Origin: Beroe ovata
Lineage: Eukaryota > Ctenophora > Nuda > Beroida > Beroidae
DNA length: 64,000 nucleotides
Direction of reading: 5' to 3'
Assembly (NCBI GenBank): GCA_946803715.1
Contig: CAMPET010000024.1
Span: 452,483 to 516,482 of the forward strand
Below are positions 1-11,842 of this stretch, in pieces (position 1 is the first letter of the stretch; each line of letters opens with the position of its first letter). The notes below the pieces were generated by a model, which saw nothing but the letters and a program-made list of their open reading frames with translations, ran no database searches and was not told the DNA's origin. The position numbers and the translations under genes were made by a program.

Positions 1-1140
1 GATAAGGGGTTATGGCGGCCACTAACTCGGGAACTGATCATCGGATTGACGTGAAATTTTGGTAGTCCGAGCTATGGTAGAAGTTTCAAGTCATTCGGTC
101 GATCCGTTTGGGATCTATCCTCAAATGCTCACTCACACTGACATGTTTTGGGTCGATAAGGGGATATGGCGGCAACTAACTCGGGATCCGATCATCGGAT
201 TGACGTGAAATTTTGGTAGTCCGAGTTTTTAATGGTCCTTGAGCTATGGTAAGCTATTACTTCTTCCGTCGCTAGAGGACCATTAGAAACTCGGATAGCC
301 AAAATTTCATGTCAATCCGATTATCGGTTCCCAAGTTAAGTGCCGCCATAATCCCTGATCTGTGAAATCTTGACAATTGGAGTGATCATTTAAGGATGGA
401 TCCCAAACAGATGAACCGATTGCCTTAGAACTTCGACCGTCGCTAGAGTACCATTAGAAACTCGGATAGCCGAAATTCCATGTCAATCCGATAATCGGTT
501 CCCAAGTTAAGTGCCGCCATAAGCCCTTTTCTGCGAAATCTTGACAATAGGAGTGAGCATTTGAGGATAGATTCCAAACGGATAGACCGATTGACTTGAA
601 ACTTCTACCGTCGCTAGAGGACCATTACCTAGCTCATTAGAAACTCGGCCCGGATAGCCAAAATTTCATGTCAATCCGATGATCTGTTCCCAAGTTAAGG
701 TCTGCCATGAGCCCTTATCTGCGAAATCTTGACAATTGGAGTGAGCATTTGAGGATTGATCCCAAACACTCAAACAGATGAACCGATCGACTTGAAACAT
801 CTTTCGTCGCTAGAGGTAAGAGGACCATTACAAACTCGGATAGCCAAAATTTTATGTCAATCCGATAATCGGTTTCCAAATTAAGGGCCGACATAAACCC
901 TTATCTGCGAAAAACTTGACAATTGGAGTGAGCATTTGAGGATAGATCCAAAACGGATGGACCGATTGACTTAAAACTTCTACCGTCGCTAGCGGACCAT
1001 AAGAAACTCGGATAGCCAAAATTTCATGTCAATCCGATGATCGGTTCCCAAGTAAAGTGACGACATAACCCCTTATCTGCGAAAAACTTGACAATTGAAG
1101 TGAGCATTTGAGGATAGATTCTAAATCACGCCTCAGATTA
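1..1140. repeat. Tandem repeat, about 172 bp unit, with an internal inversion
   Basis: At least five degenerate copies follow one another from about 240. The shared phrase CCAAGTTAAGTGCCGCCAT recurs near 331, 502, 690, 876 and 1048, so spacings are 171, 188, 186 and 172 bp. The longer spacings come from small insertions. From 1 to about 240 the same unit is present in the opposite orientation (GGCGGCAACTAACTCGGGA and similar). The array therefore switches strand at about 240-290. It lies downstream of the last visible NDUFS2 exon, probably within an intron of that gene. No coding potential is seen. Confidence 0.85.
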
Positions 1141-1261
1141 ACAAAGTTTGAAGTCAACCACACACCTTGAGTCACACGAATATCCAACACCCAATTTCCA
1201 AAATATGAAATCCACCACACTCCTCTGCAAAAATGTCCACAAATCACGCACACTTTCTCAC

Positions 1262-2868
1262 CTGAGATACACCCCCAGGTCTGTAGTAAGCGGCGTGGAG
1301 TCTAGCTCCGCTAACTCTCTCATAGAACTCCATCATCTTCTCCCGCTCTTCAAATAACCACAAGAAGGGCGTGGTCGCTCCAACATCGAGAATATGAGTG
1401 GTGACAGCCATAATGTGGTTCAGGATTCGCGTCATTTCACCCATCAAAACTGAGAGAGAGAGGGGATGATTGAGGACGAGTTCTTAAAAAGGAGGGTTGT
1501 GAATTGTCCACTTTGATCCACAATAGGTGGGTCAAAATTTGGGGATCTTTCAGAAAGATATATTTGAAAGCAATCTCCCACTTCTGTTCCGGATCATTTT
1601 GGTTTTCGACATCAATATACCTAAGGTATATCTCCCGAGGTAGCAGTCATGTACACTTTTATGTTATGGGAAATAGCTGGTAGGAAGCGTTTCTCAAGAA
1701 GAAACAGTCCATCCGACAAAATAAATAGCATGATGGGATGAACATTGAACAACATACCTCTAATGTATTGGGCTCTGATTGGAACTTGTATTCCAAGGAG
1801 CCTCTCAATCGCGAGACAGAATGCCCACTCATTGTACATCATGGAAACATAGTCCAGACGATCGAAGTAAGGAAGGGCCTGGTCAAATGATCGAATTTCA
1901 ATTCGAGTGTCAGGGGATAAATTCATCATAAATTTACTTGCTCAGTATAGTAATCGCTCATAAGTATGACGTATGTCGGATATTTGATGTATGACGGAGA
2001 TTTGATCTATATAGTGTGTTATGATGTCACACAGAGCACCTGTGTATAAGTCTTGTGTTCAATCAGCTTCTCTGTGCCTCTATGAAGAAGACCAACATGG
2101 GGGTCAGCTGCATGGACTTGCTGAAAAAGTCTGGTGGTGATTCTAAGAACTGCTTTAACTCATAGCTGTCAAACCTAAATTCATGGAATTGCTGAAAAAA
2201 TTAGATGGCCTTCACAACTGATTTCGCTCATAACTCTTAATAGTGCTCTGACATTCATGGACTCTCAAATAAACAAAATTCAAAGAGTTCTTGAAGTCTC
2301 AGAGAGTCTCTGATTCAAACACACTGACCTCTCCACGGGTGTGGAGTAGAAGTCTCAGCACTCCATGAGCAGCAGGATGTTGCGGACCAAAGTTAATTGT
2401 GATCAACTTCTCATCTGGAGACTTGTATGCAGGAATAGCAAACTCCTGATCAAATCAGATTTGGTTAGTTCTGTCTACATGCATTTCAGTTGTGGAATAT
2501 CAGTTTAGGATAAGGCATAAGATGAAAAAGTTTTCACTGCTCAATGCTACAGTTTGACGATTGGTCAAAAAACAAAGAAGGATGGGTACAATATACCAAT
2601 AGGATGTTAAGATACTCACAGCCTCCTTCTCAGGAATGTTGGTTGTTTGGTTTAATCCCAGAGGGTTGTCTCTGCGGTAGCCATCTTCCACATGAGGACC
2701 CATAGCTTTCTCCAGCTGTGACGGTGCCCATTTGTGCAGACTCCTGAACAATATATCATATTCCAAATGGTTTAGTTGAGTTAATTATGATAGAGCTCAT
2801 GAGACACGTTCATGGACAACATACCTTGCAAAAAGTTGGGTGGGAAATCTCTTGGAAATGCTGAACAT
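1262..2868 (-). CDS. NDUFS2: NADH:ubiquinone oxidoreductase 49 kDa subunit NDUFS2 (5' part, six exons)
   Basis: This is a core subunit of mitochondrial complex I that helps form the quinone site at the end of the iron-sulphur chain. Six exons on the minus strand join in frame: 2868-2825, 2743-2620, 2445-2329, 2120-2040, 1878-1758 and 1449-1262, giving 225 codons. Residues 1-16 ([15 protein letters not shown]...) are basic and hydroxylated like a mitochondrial presequence. GPQHPAAHG at residues 76-84 is the conserved histidine-bearing quinone-site motif. It is followed by [26 protein letters not shown] and [11 protein letters not shown]-type family blocks. The last exon ends at a GT donor after RPGGVSQ. 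The C-terminal half is missing and should lie left of the window, beyond the repeat array. The start at 2868 gives a normal N-terminus. A 3' splice site lies 14 nt before it. Confidence 0.95.
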
Positions 2869-3595
2869 TACAAATATCTCATCTACAAATCAAAATAAAG
2901 GGTTATGAGCAAATTTTGATGGTCTTGTACCCCCAACTTCAATGATAAGGTTGACTTAAATTGCACAGCTTAAAAAAAGTTTGAAGCTAATATTTGTCGC
3001 GTCGATAGCCTGATGAACAGATGAATATGAACTAATGTGGTCATATAGATATGTGGTCAAAGGATTTGTTGGGAATAACTTTTCTAAAATAACAAATAAA
3101 ATTAATTCAAGCACGTACGTCATACACAATATTTTTTTAGTTTGCGCGCGCGACCGGAAAAATTGAAAAATGAAAATAAAATTATTTTCCATTTCAGAAT
3201 TTTGTATTGTCAAAATCATTTTTATCACTTCATATAGGACATAAGACAACGTTATGTTTTTTATGACAATTTATCAATAAATTTTGCATACTTCACATGC
3301 TGACGCGCCGCGCACACATGCAGCGCGTGTGTCTGATCAAACTTTCGTCTTTCATATGTAATTCTTGAATTTTGAATTTCAACATATCAGTAAATCATGC
3401 TGAATGAAAATTAAAAAATATCTAAAATTCTACTGTAGAAAAGATATATTGTATTTTTACACATTGGTGTAAAAAGCATATTATCATTAAAGAAAATATA
3501 TCCTTTTCTAATGTTTGATTACTGAGCTATGATGGATGGCACATTATGGTAAGACATAAACATTTCTTTACCACCTGATATCTATATTATTCAGG
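2869..3595. promoter_or_regulatory. Head-to-head intergenic region between NDUFS2 and the C1orf50 homolog
   Basis: This 727 bp stretch separates two divergent start codons, so it presumably drives both genes. It is AT-rich with two short CG-alternating islands (3144-3156 and 3303-3332). I see no clear TATA box and no open frame worth calling. A run starting ATGGTAAGA near 3546 could be a donor for a small 5' UTR intron ending at 3594. Confidence 0.4.
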
Positions 3596-4655
3596 ATGAC
3601 TGATAATGTTGAAGGAGCAGATCTCTTAAAGCAGGTAGAAAATTTATTCTCCAACATATATATTTGACATCTTTAACATATCTTAAGTATTTCCTATTGC
3701 ACTTATCAGGTTTCTCTTGTACCTCGCAATGAAAGCAACCAAATAGCAACTGCACATGCAACAAAAGCTGGGGATCCAACCTATTTAGTTCAATTAGCAA
3801 AAGAGGTAATGATTTTGTTTCACAAATGAAAGTTGATCCGAAATTATTGGGATATGAAATCTCTCATGGATTAATATTACATGCTTGGCTTCAGGTTTCT
3901 CTGGCAAATAGTACAATTAAGGCTGGGGCATGTGGGAAGTTAGAAATAATTGCACAACAAATAAGATTTTTACAAGAACAAGCTAGGCAGGTGTTGCTTG
4001 ATGCTTCCACTGATGAATTGATCAACAAAGCTGCATGTAATTTCATCAAAAAGCCAGGTTTGAATTTGGATGATACTTTGCTGCAAGAAGTAATCATCAA
4101 AAGTTTACAGAAGCTCTGTTAAATCTATTTTATCCAGGAAAGATTTATCATCTTTACAAGAGAGAGGATGGAACTCCATATTTAGGAATGCTGTCTCCTG
4201 AGGATTGGGGAGGTGAGTTCAATAGATCCTACCTGGTCTCCACATGTTATTGATTGCATGTGATTTCATGATTAACTCTGCAGGTAACCCTCCCCATGAT
4301 TTTGTGGGCTCATACAAGCTGGAATATGACATGACATTCACACCCTTAGAGAAGGTGGAAAAACGTAAAGAGGAAATGAACAAGGTAACTATTGTAGGTT
4401 ACGTAACTATTGTAGGTTATGCAAGGCAATCATGTACCTAGGGGCAATACTGAAGTTGAAAACTCTTGTGACTCTTATCAATGTCCTCATATTTGACAGG
4501 TTGAAGAACTGTTTGGTGAACGTCATGTCATTTCTGATCACCCACCAGAGCTTGACATACAGCGCCACACAAATCACAGGGTTGATCCAACTCAGTACAT
4601 TAACAGACCAAGGATTCAATCAAGTAAACACTTCGAGACCCGCAATGGTCATTGA
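3596..4655 (+). CDS. C1orf50: C1orf50 homolog (DUF2452 family protein), six exons
   Basis: This is a conserved protein of unknown biochemical function. Exons are 3596-3634, 3710-3805, 3895-4057, 4138-4212, 4284-4384 and 4500-4655; all junctions are GT-AG and in phase, giving 209 residues (human protein about 199). Family blocks visible in order are KAGDPTYLVQLAKE, LEIIAQQIRFLQEQARQVL, a conserved ACNFIKKPGKIYHLYKRE stretch formed across an exon joint, LSPEDWG, and PPHDFVGSYKLEYDMTFTP. The C-terminal tail is charged and ends at TGA 4653. The ATG lies one base after a 3' splice site (AG at 3593-3594), so the first translated exon is preceded by an intron or a trans-splice site. The gene is the first of a long co-directional series. 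Confidence 0.93.
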
Positions 4656-5012
4656 AGTATGGGAACCGTGGTCTTTCTGTTCAGAGTGTCGGTGTTTGTA
4701 ATTTGTAGGATGAATTTTTGTGATACCCGGGTACATACGGATTGTCTATGTATCTGAATCGCTGCTATATCGTGAACTTTAACCTTTTTAATTTTTTGAG
4801 TTTTTTGTATTAGAATGATGACCCTCAGTTATATTGTTTTGGATTTTTATGTTTCATGGATTTTTAGATAATTTCAGCTGTGCTTACTGCTTATATGATA
4901 ATGTCTAAAGGTTGAATTATGAGATCATTGATTGGTTGATTTTCCACATGTTTATGTCTGCTCTTAATAAATCAGTGGATCCCTATTTCACTCACTCTAA
5001 CTTCGCTGTAGG
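4656..5012 (+). promoter_or_regulatory. Intergenic region with poly(A) signal and 3' splice acceptor before SDHC
   Basis: The gap between the C1orf50 homolog and SDHC is 357 bp. AATAAA at 4966-4971 probably ends the upstream transcript. Forty nt later a pyrimidine-rich tract ends in AG at 5010-5011, one base before the SDHC ATG. No obvious promoter element or upstream exon is seen. Confidence 0.55.
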
Positions 5013-7936
5013 ATGAGTTACGCACGTTTGTGTAAACTGAGTTGTCAGTCATCAGCTACAGCGTTCTCTTCAGTAAGGTTAAATCTCTACATAATCTACC
5101 TCTCCTTGCTTTCATTTGCTGGAAGAGATTTCCCTTGCATATTTCCTTATCCTACTCCCGTTCGTAGGGCGCTGTCAACTTCGAGTGAGTACAAGGTTCC
5201 TGGAACAGAGAAGTTTTTCAAGAAGCAAGCTGTGTATGGCAGGCCTCTATCCCCTCACCTCACGATATACAAGTTAGTACAAGTGAATAAGTGATAGTTA
5301 AGTCCGTGATACCCAGCCAAGGCCGGTTAGTCATTCTTAATACCGAATAACGATTACTAAATATAATCATGTTCACTGTTGAGATTGGACATCAAAGTCA
5401 CTTCCTAACAAGCCTGAGAATCTAACGATTTGCTTGAGATTAACCCACTGCAAATCTTCAGGCCGCAGTTGACGTCCATGCTGTCAATTTCGCACAGAGG
5501 CTCAGGAGTTGGATATGCAGTCTGTAAGTATTGTAAATTTTTATCCCTCGTTATCCCCTACCTCCCTTCACCCTTCTACTCTCACACCTCACCCTTCTCA
5601 CCCCTTGCCCCTCCCTCCCTTCAACCCACCTGCCCCTCTTCCCCCGCCCCTTCTGGCTCCTATCTCACCCCCTCACCCCTTATTCCAGTGCTGTACGGTG
5701 GAACCCTGCTCACAGTTCTTCCTAACGGATTCTCCCACTACGTAGCCCTTGCCGAACAGTTTGCACCCGGTGATGGCATCATGACTGCTCTCAAAACTAT
5801 CGTTGTCCTCCCCTTTATGTATCATACTTTCAACGGATTCAGGCATCTCGTGAGTTTACTTATTTGTTCAGATTTGTACTTTGATAGGAATCCTTTATTC
5901 ATCGATTGGTTTTACCGCTGATCCCAATTGGTTTTATCACTTGTTTCACCACTGAAAGCTGAGAATTCGAACAAACAAGAAACCCATTTATAATCTCATA
6001 TGATCAGTTAAGAGATCATAATCAACAGAATTGATTACCGATTGAACACATGTCCTTAAGCTAAACTCAGTTCCCATCATTAATCTGTTGAATAGAAAAA
6101 TTCGAGTGTAGATTTTCCTAAACTGCTCTTTGTCGATAGACATCCCGGCTCTGCTATGTACAACTCGGGTATAGGGTTATGTTCTGTGAACACGACAATC
6201 TGAGAAGAGGGAAATAGTCAGATATCGGGTAGTTATCGGAACCAATCATTATGCCTAGTTCAGTCTGTCAATAATGATCAATATTCTGAATGATCTATGA
6301 TATACCGTAGCTAATTGAATTCTATGATATAACTATCTATAATATGATTGAGTGGTCATATGAAATAATTTTCAAGTGACAATAATCGCTACTTACGTAG
6401 TAGGGACACCACCGTGCCGAACTAGATGTCGTTATCGTTATCTTGTTCAGAGATCCCGCGTTGCGCAGCGTACGCTCATACTTCGACTTGGAATACGCCG
6501 GCAAATCATAGCCCGATTTCGAGAGGTTTCCCGCCGACACAATTCCCTTATTTCCGTACAGTTTCATGGTCATACTGGCCCCTGCATCGCTACCCACGTA
6601 CCCTGTGTGTAGGTAGAACGTATACCTAATACTCTTCTTATAGATGCACGTGTATAGCATGTGTAGCACTGGCTTGTTTGCAATCCCAGAGTCATAGTGC
6701 ACGCGACAGTAGTTAATCGGATTTCCATTGTGTAGCTGCCCCACACTCGTTGCCGTACAACGCAGATCGTTATCACACCGCGTGACGCAGTTCCGATCGT
6801 TGTAATCTTGGTAATTATCGGCTGGTTTACACGGACCGGGAAGTGTGGCGTAGTACGGCTCGTCCTTGATGAAACACGTCCACGTTCCGAAACCTGAGCT
6901 TTCCGCACGGATAAACCGTGACGTGTACCGTAAACACCACGTGCTATGTGTACTCTTCGTGTTGTATCCGGTGCAAGATGCGTCACGCTCGCACAGACCC
7001 TTGCAATCGGACGTGTAGTGGGTTGTTCGCCCGGCGTTGTTTTCAGCGCGCGTTCCACCGAAACATGCTCCAGTGTACGGCGTGAAGGTTGTTAGGGCGG
7101 ACAAAGCGTGGACGATGATAAGAAGCAGGATGGGAAATCTTGTCATTTTTTCACAAAGTGGAGACGACGCGACTGCTAAAAGTTCGGCAAATTGTCGTGC
7201 TGCGTTGTCGAAGTTTTTGTGGAATTTGTCGCTCTCTTTCTCAGTGATCACGTATAGCTGTCACGTGTGTAACATTGGGGCTCTTCCCCATTGTCTTCAC
7301 TCTTCCCATCATGAGATCCCTGTTATATTTCACACTTCAAACATGTCACATGTCACACACAAAAACACACACATACATCTGGTGCTGAATCAGTTGGTGG
7401 ATTGTTTCCAATAATTACACGACATCGATGACAAGGAATCATTTCTCCGGAAAAGATTGGTCAGTAAAAACTGAACGTTATTGTCAGTAAATCTGTGAGC
7501 ACTTCAATCAAAAAGATAAGAATAAATGGTATTATAGATTACACCCACTATAACAGTGTACGTGTAATAATGAAGACGAAAACTGCAACTATTCGCAGGT
7601 ACAGATTAGGTACAGATTAGGTACAGATTAGGTCTGTGTGAGCAATCTCTCCCTCCCTAGATCAAACTGAACATCACAATCCCCAGTTGTGCCTCATAAT
7701 ATTTCCCCTGTCCTGCTTTCAGGCATGGCACAATTCCATACTCACTGTTGATAATGTCGTACCATGCACAACCATATTTGGTATAATGTGTTGAGTGTTG
7801 ACACCACAATGATATGATCCATTTTCAGGCTTGGGATACGGGACGTGGCTTCAAGATAGCGGATTTGTACAAAAGTGGTTGGTTTACCGTTGCTATTTCA
7901 GTCGTTTCGTCCCTTCTCATGGCACTTTTCCTGTGA
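5013..7936 (+). CDS. SDHC: Succinate dehydrogenase cytochrome b560 subunit SDHC, five exons
   Basis: This is a membrane anchor of mitochondrial complex II that shares heme b and the ubiquinone site with SDHD. Exons are 5013-5077, 5168-5272, 5462-5523, 5689-5849 and 7829-7936, giving 166 residues (human 169). The first intron uses the donor at 5078, because the nearer GTAAGG at 5073 would break the frame. A short presequence precedes RPLSPHLTIYK and SISHRGSG (residues 65-72, quinone-site Ser/Arg). MYHTFNGFRHL at residues 121-131 carries His123, which aligns with the heme b ligand. Three hydrophobic segments are present: after SISHRGSG, around ALKTIVVLPFMYH, and the C-terminal VAISVVSSLLMALFL. 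The last intron (1,979 bp) is much larger than the others and contains an antisense gene. Confidence 0.95.
6337..7146 (-). CDS. Secreted protein with two cysteine modules and a PLAT-like domain, intronless, nested in SDHC intron 4
   Basis: I do not recognise a named ortholog. The ATG at 7146 is followed by a clear signal peptide (basic Arg3, then a hydrophobic core FPILLLIIVHAL), which is why I prefer it to the in-frame ATG at 7251. The protein has 269 residues. Cysteines 28, 48, 52, 58, 71, 91 and 106, 120, 124, 130, 147, 167 form two repeats, each with Cx3Cx5C and a final Cx19C, resembling small PAN/apple-like modules. From about residue 173, RYTFYLHTG...DAGASMTMKLYGNKG and LNKITITTSSSARWCPYYV look like a PLAT/LH2 domain, which binds lipid or protein partners. 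It has no intron, unlike nearly all its neighbours. Its function is unknown; an extracellular adhesion or defence role is only a guess. Confidence 0.72.
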   Translation of the reverse strand: MTRFPILLLIIVHALSALTTFTPYTGACFGGTRAENNAGRTTHYTSDCKGLCERDASCTGYNTKSTHSTWCLRYTSRFIRAESSGFGTWTCFIKDEPYYATLPGPCKPADNYQDYNDRNCVTRCDNDLRCTATSVGQLHNGNPINYCRVHYDSGIANKPVLHMLYTCIYKKSIRYTFYLHTGYVGSDAGASMTMKLYGNKGIVSAGNLSKSGYDLPAYSKSKYERTLRNAGSLNKITITTSSSARWCPYYVSSDYCHLKIISYDHSIIL

Positions 7937-8345
7937 GGAATCGATCGGCTCTGACTCTGTAAATATATAATGTCGGATGATATGTACTTTATGGTAGAAA
8001 TTTGAAGTGACTATTATCACTGATTTAGCGAATTTTGTAAGCTATAAATCAAAAAAAGATTATTTTTGGATGTCAAATTCATTTTGCATGAAAAATTTCT
8101 CATCATAGTTACTTCCTATTTGTTACGCCTGTCTCGTATAGTAAGTGATTCTTACATGGGATTGTATACTGACAAAGTAATCATAAGTTGTCACTGCTCA
8201 TATTCGTCAATTTCTCTGGCCTCTACTCATTTGTTCCATAGATCTACCTACTTAATGATCAGTCATGATTCAAAATGATCTCGAAATGACTTTCTGAAAA
8301 TATTCGCCGAATCATTAGCACCACTTTTCAGTGTTTACATGGGCT
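7937..8345 (+). promoter_or_regulatory. Intergenic region SDHC to TIM44
   Basis: This is 409 bp of AT-rich sequence. A pyrimidine-rich tract ends in AG at 8330-8331, 14 nt before the TIM44 ATG. An upstream coding exon is possible, since the frame stays open to the acceptor. I see nothing else. Confidence 0.4.
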
Positions 8346-11300
8346 ATGTCACAACAATGTAATAAGTTACACCAACTCCAGAAGTCAGCTAGTTTTCATC
8401 GACACATATCTACCACTCGTATCGTCCTTGCTCCTAAAGAAGACGGCCCGAAAAAAAGTGATTCTGCCGAAAATAAGAAAGACGATGAAGGAACTCAAGG
8501 TTTCTTTGCTCGATTCAAGAGCGAGTTGATGAAAGACATTGAGAGTAACCAGGAAAATAAGGAAACGTTGGGCAAGTATCGCGAGCAGTTTGAAAAGTTG
8601 AACTCCAAGTACGACAGCTACAAGGAAACGATACGAAAATACGTTCCGGAATCGACAAAATCGGAGAAAGTTGAGTCGGAGGAGAGGACCAAAAAACACA
8701 AAATTTATGTTGAAAAGTTGAAGTCGAGGTTAGAAAAAGATCAGCTCATGAAGGACTATGACAGTCTGAGGGAAAGGATGACAAATAAAACTGTAGATTT
8801 GAAGAAAAGGTGGGATGAACGGAACGTCAAGCCTCCGGTTGAGGAAGGGAGTGTCGAGGGAACAGTCGAAGAGAAACCGAAACTGACGGCAAATATGAGA
8901 ACGAAATTCCAGAGTTTGTACGATAGGTCTAGAATTTCGGAAAACCCGATTTTCATGAAGGCGCGAGATCGAACTAAAACAGTTTTCGAGGTACGTTTCC
9001 AGTTATAACTGAATTCTCCGTGAATCACATGTTGGTTGTTTCATAAGCATCCATTATTCCATTTATTCATTACACGAACATTCGCGTCCGGCAGATAACA
9101 CAGTCATGAAATATCTCTAATACGTCACAGCTCGAATTTCTGTCTCTAATTCCCATCACGTACATGTTATTCTCGCAGGAACACGATGGTAAACTCAGCG
9201 GAGTGAGAAAAGCCGCAGCCGATGCTGTATTCAAATCCAAGGCATTTACCGAGAAATTCAGTAGCAGGAGTAAGGAATACTCGGAGTCACTGAAGGGTGA
9301 GACGAAGGAGGCTGTGGAAAAGTTTGGGTGGCATCAAAAGAGCAAGGAGGCGTTGGATATGAGTAAGAAGGCTATCGAGTTGACTGAACAGATGGCAAAG
9401 GAAACGGCTGAGAGGGTTTGATGTGTCTGGAGTTTATTCTTTGTCGACAATTGCGCCACTCGACTTTTTTCCCTCTGAACTAATTTCGGTCTTACTACGA
9501 CGCATTTCGTCAGGTTGCTAAGGAGACGGAAGAACTCCAGAAGTCGGAGAAATTCAAGAAGGTATCCGAAGCTACTCAAGAAACCCTGAAAACAGCCGCA
9601 ACGGCAGCCGAGGACTTCTATGATACAACCAAATTGAAAGAGAGCGAAACTTACAAGTAATATAAGTTGTTATATAAGTTGTGCACTGTCAAATAGCTCT
9701 GCCAATGGCGATATTCTGGACAGTTGTGAGATTCTTTAGTTATTGATAAGTTATAACTTGTCTGATTTCTCACGATGAAAATTATGAGTATGTACAATGT
9801 ACATTGTACAACGACGACGATGTATTCCTAGAGTCCTAGCTTTATTTTCATCGATTTTCACTTCCGAAGGAGTCCTGAACAGTTGAAGAAGCGAATAGAG
9901 AAGGAGGAAGAAGAAGGAGAAGAGGGGAAGGATCCACAGAAAGTGAAAGTTAACGAGGACGCTACAGGGGTTGTGGAACACAAGGGATGGAAGTGGGAGA
10001 GCTCATGGAAAAACTTCAAGGAGCAAAACCCGCTTATACAAAGTATGTGTTGTGGAGTGGTGTCAACAACGTTTTCAACAACGTTTGAACACCAGCTGAC
10101 TCAACATGTGACATGTGTCAGCGTTATACTGGCGTCAGCGATATACTGATCAAATACTGATGTCAGTGATTCGTCACAAACTGCACTGACAAAAAACGGT
10201 GTCAACTACCTAAGTACCCAATTGCCTAATTAGCTAATTAGCTAATTACCTCAGAGATGATGGACGTGAGGGAATCATTGGAGGAAAGTGATAACATCTT
10301 TGCCCGGGCTGGATACAAAGTCATCGACTCTGTACATGGTGTGTTTGCAGGCATGTTGCAGCCCAGTGACATATCCAACACTATTGCTGAGGTGAGCAGG
10401 TGCTAAACAAATCATATCGTCCATGTGATCTTGAAAAATTCGCAGCATTTATCTTGAATTTCCTCATTAATGACAATGTTTTTACCAAAGTAGGTATCGA
10501 GATTTGTTACTGCTAAACTCGACAGTTTGAATCAATTGATATCATTTATAGGTACAATTTGTGGGCTGATTGAATGTAACTATTTCAATAACCATCCCTC
10601 TCCATCCTCAGATCCAGAAGATGGACTCGGAGTTCGATATCACCCGATTCTCCACGGTGCTACGCAGTGATATAGTGCCGTATGTGATAGAGGCATATCT
10701 GAGAGGGGATATGGAGATTCTGGAGAGCTGGTGCCAAGAACGGGTAATTATCACATTTTAATTCTTAATTTGTGGTCGTTGATAGTTTTGGAATGATCCA
10801 AAAATGTGGAACTCCCTTTTTATTTTTGGATCAAATTCGTTAATCACAATTCTGTCGTAGTCGTTGATCGTTTCGTTGATCATTTCGTTGTCGTTGATCA
10901 TTTGGGATGATCTGAAGTTGCGAAGCTTTCTTTTTTGGTTAGATCTTTATCTCTGGAGCTCTGGGTGGATTGAATTCTTAAAAATGTGGATTGTGGGGTT
11001 TCAACATTCTAAATTATAAATGGGAGTCGTTTGAACAATAGTTCGATTTTTCACCACTAATTCTCGGATCAGTCCATAACACTACTCTCATGTGCCAGGC
11101 GTTGGGTCAGTTCACCCACATGATTGCTGCACGACAGTTCAAAGGAAGCATCCATCTCATCGACATTGGGGACTGTGATGTGAGTACCTACACAAATTGG
11201 GTACACTTTATCGAGGCACAAATCGGGACACAATTTAGCAAATTGTTTGTTAGTGGTGGAGATCAAAAGAGGGGTGAAAAATCTCATAAGTGTAGCGACT

Positions 11301-11842
11301 CGCGAAAACATGGTCGCAACTTTCTCTTCTCCCCCCTCTCTCTCTATTATACCTAGCTAACCGTCATCTCACTTCCTCAGATAGTTGCTGGTTCCATGCT
11401 CGATCTCGGACCAGTCTTCATGTTCAACGTATCGACACAGCAGTTATTCAGAACGAAGATCACAGCATCTACCGGAGACGGTGACGTCACACAAGACACT
11501 GAGGTAGGACTCATTGCAGAGAGACACCGGCTCTTTAAAAGTGTCTTAATCTGTGATGTTTTGTTCAAAATGCTAAATTAGGTCTGTCATACGAAGCATG
11601 ATACCGCTTGAACTGTTTGTTAGAGTTTTGTAGGTTTGGCGGTTGAAAATCGTCTGTTTTCTGTAGAAACTTCGAAATCGGTTTTTCCACTCACTGTAAC
11701 ATTCTGAATGTGATTCCAGGACACGATAAAACAGGTGGTGTACACTATAGCAGTGTGCAGGGATCAAACCATGTTCGACGCTACTGCAGCTTGGAGAGTA
11801 CTTGAGATTATTGAGCACGTGACCCATGAGAAGTATTTCTGA
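8346..11842 (+). CDS. TIMM44: Mitochondrial import inner membrane translocase subunit TIM44, nine exons
   Basis: TIM44 tethers mtHsp70 to the TIM23 channel on the matrix side and drives presequence protein import. Exons are 8346-8990, 9179-9415, 9514-9656, 9870-10042, 10255-10391, 10612-10743, 11099-11179, 11381-11503 and 11720-11842, all in phase, giving 597 residues (human 452). The N-terminus is a basic presequence (HRHISTTRIV). A long, highly charged coiled-coil region follows (GFFARFKSEL...), with KES/AAE-rich helices in exons 2-3. The C-terminal half is the Tim44-like domain: WESSWKNFKEQNP, FARAGYKVIDSVHG, DFITRFSTVLR-like helices, SDIVPYVIEAYLRGD, LGPVFMFNVSTQQ, and CRDQ...AAWRVLEI at the end. 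The extra length lies in the N-terminal coiled coil. The true start could be upstream if a short first exon exists. Confidence 0.93.

Noticed and set aside
3546-3594. Tiny cis-intron in the 5' UTR of the C1orf50 homolog as the full explanation of the acceptor
   Set aside because: Not excluded: a GTAAGA lies 46 nt upstream of the acceptor. It would not explain the similar acceptors at the other genes, so it is kept only as an alternative.
5073-5080. GTAAGG donor for SDHC intron 1
   Set aside because: It gives the wrong phase with the acceptor at 5167. The donor at 5078 restores the family sequence.
5430-5921. 163-codon plus-strand frame across SDHC exons 3-4
   Set aside because: It reads through an intron (Pro/Ser-rich translation of a pyrimidine tract). 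The spliced model matches SDHC.
6570-7058. 162-codon minus-strand frame overlapping the nested secreted gene
   Set aside because: It is another frame of the same DNA, Arg/Thr-rich with no signal peptide or family features.
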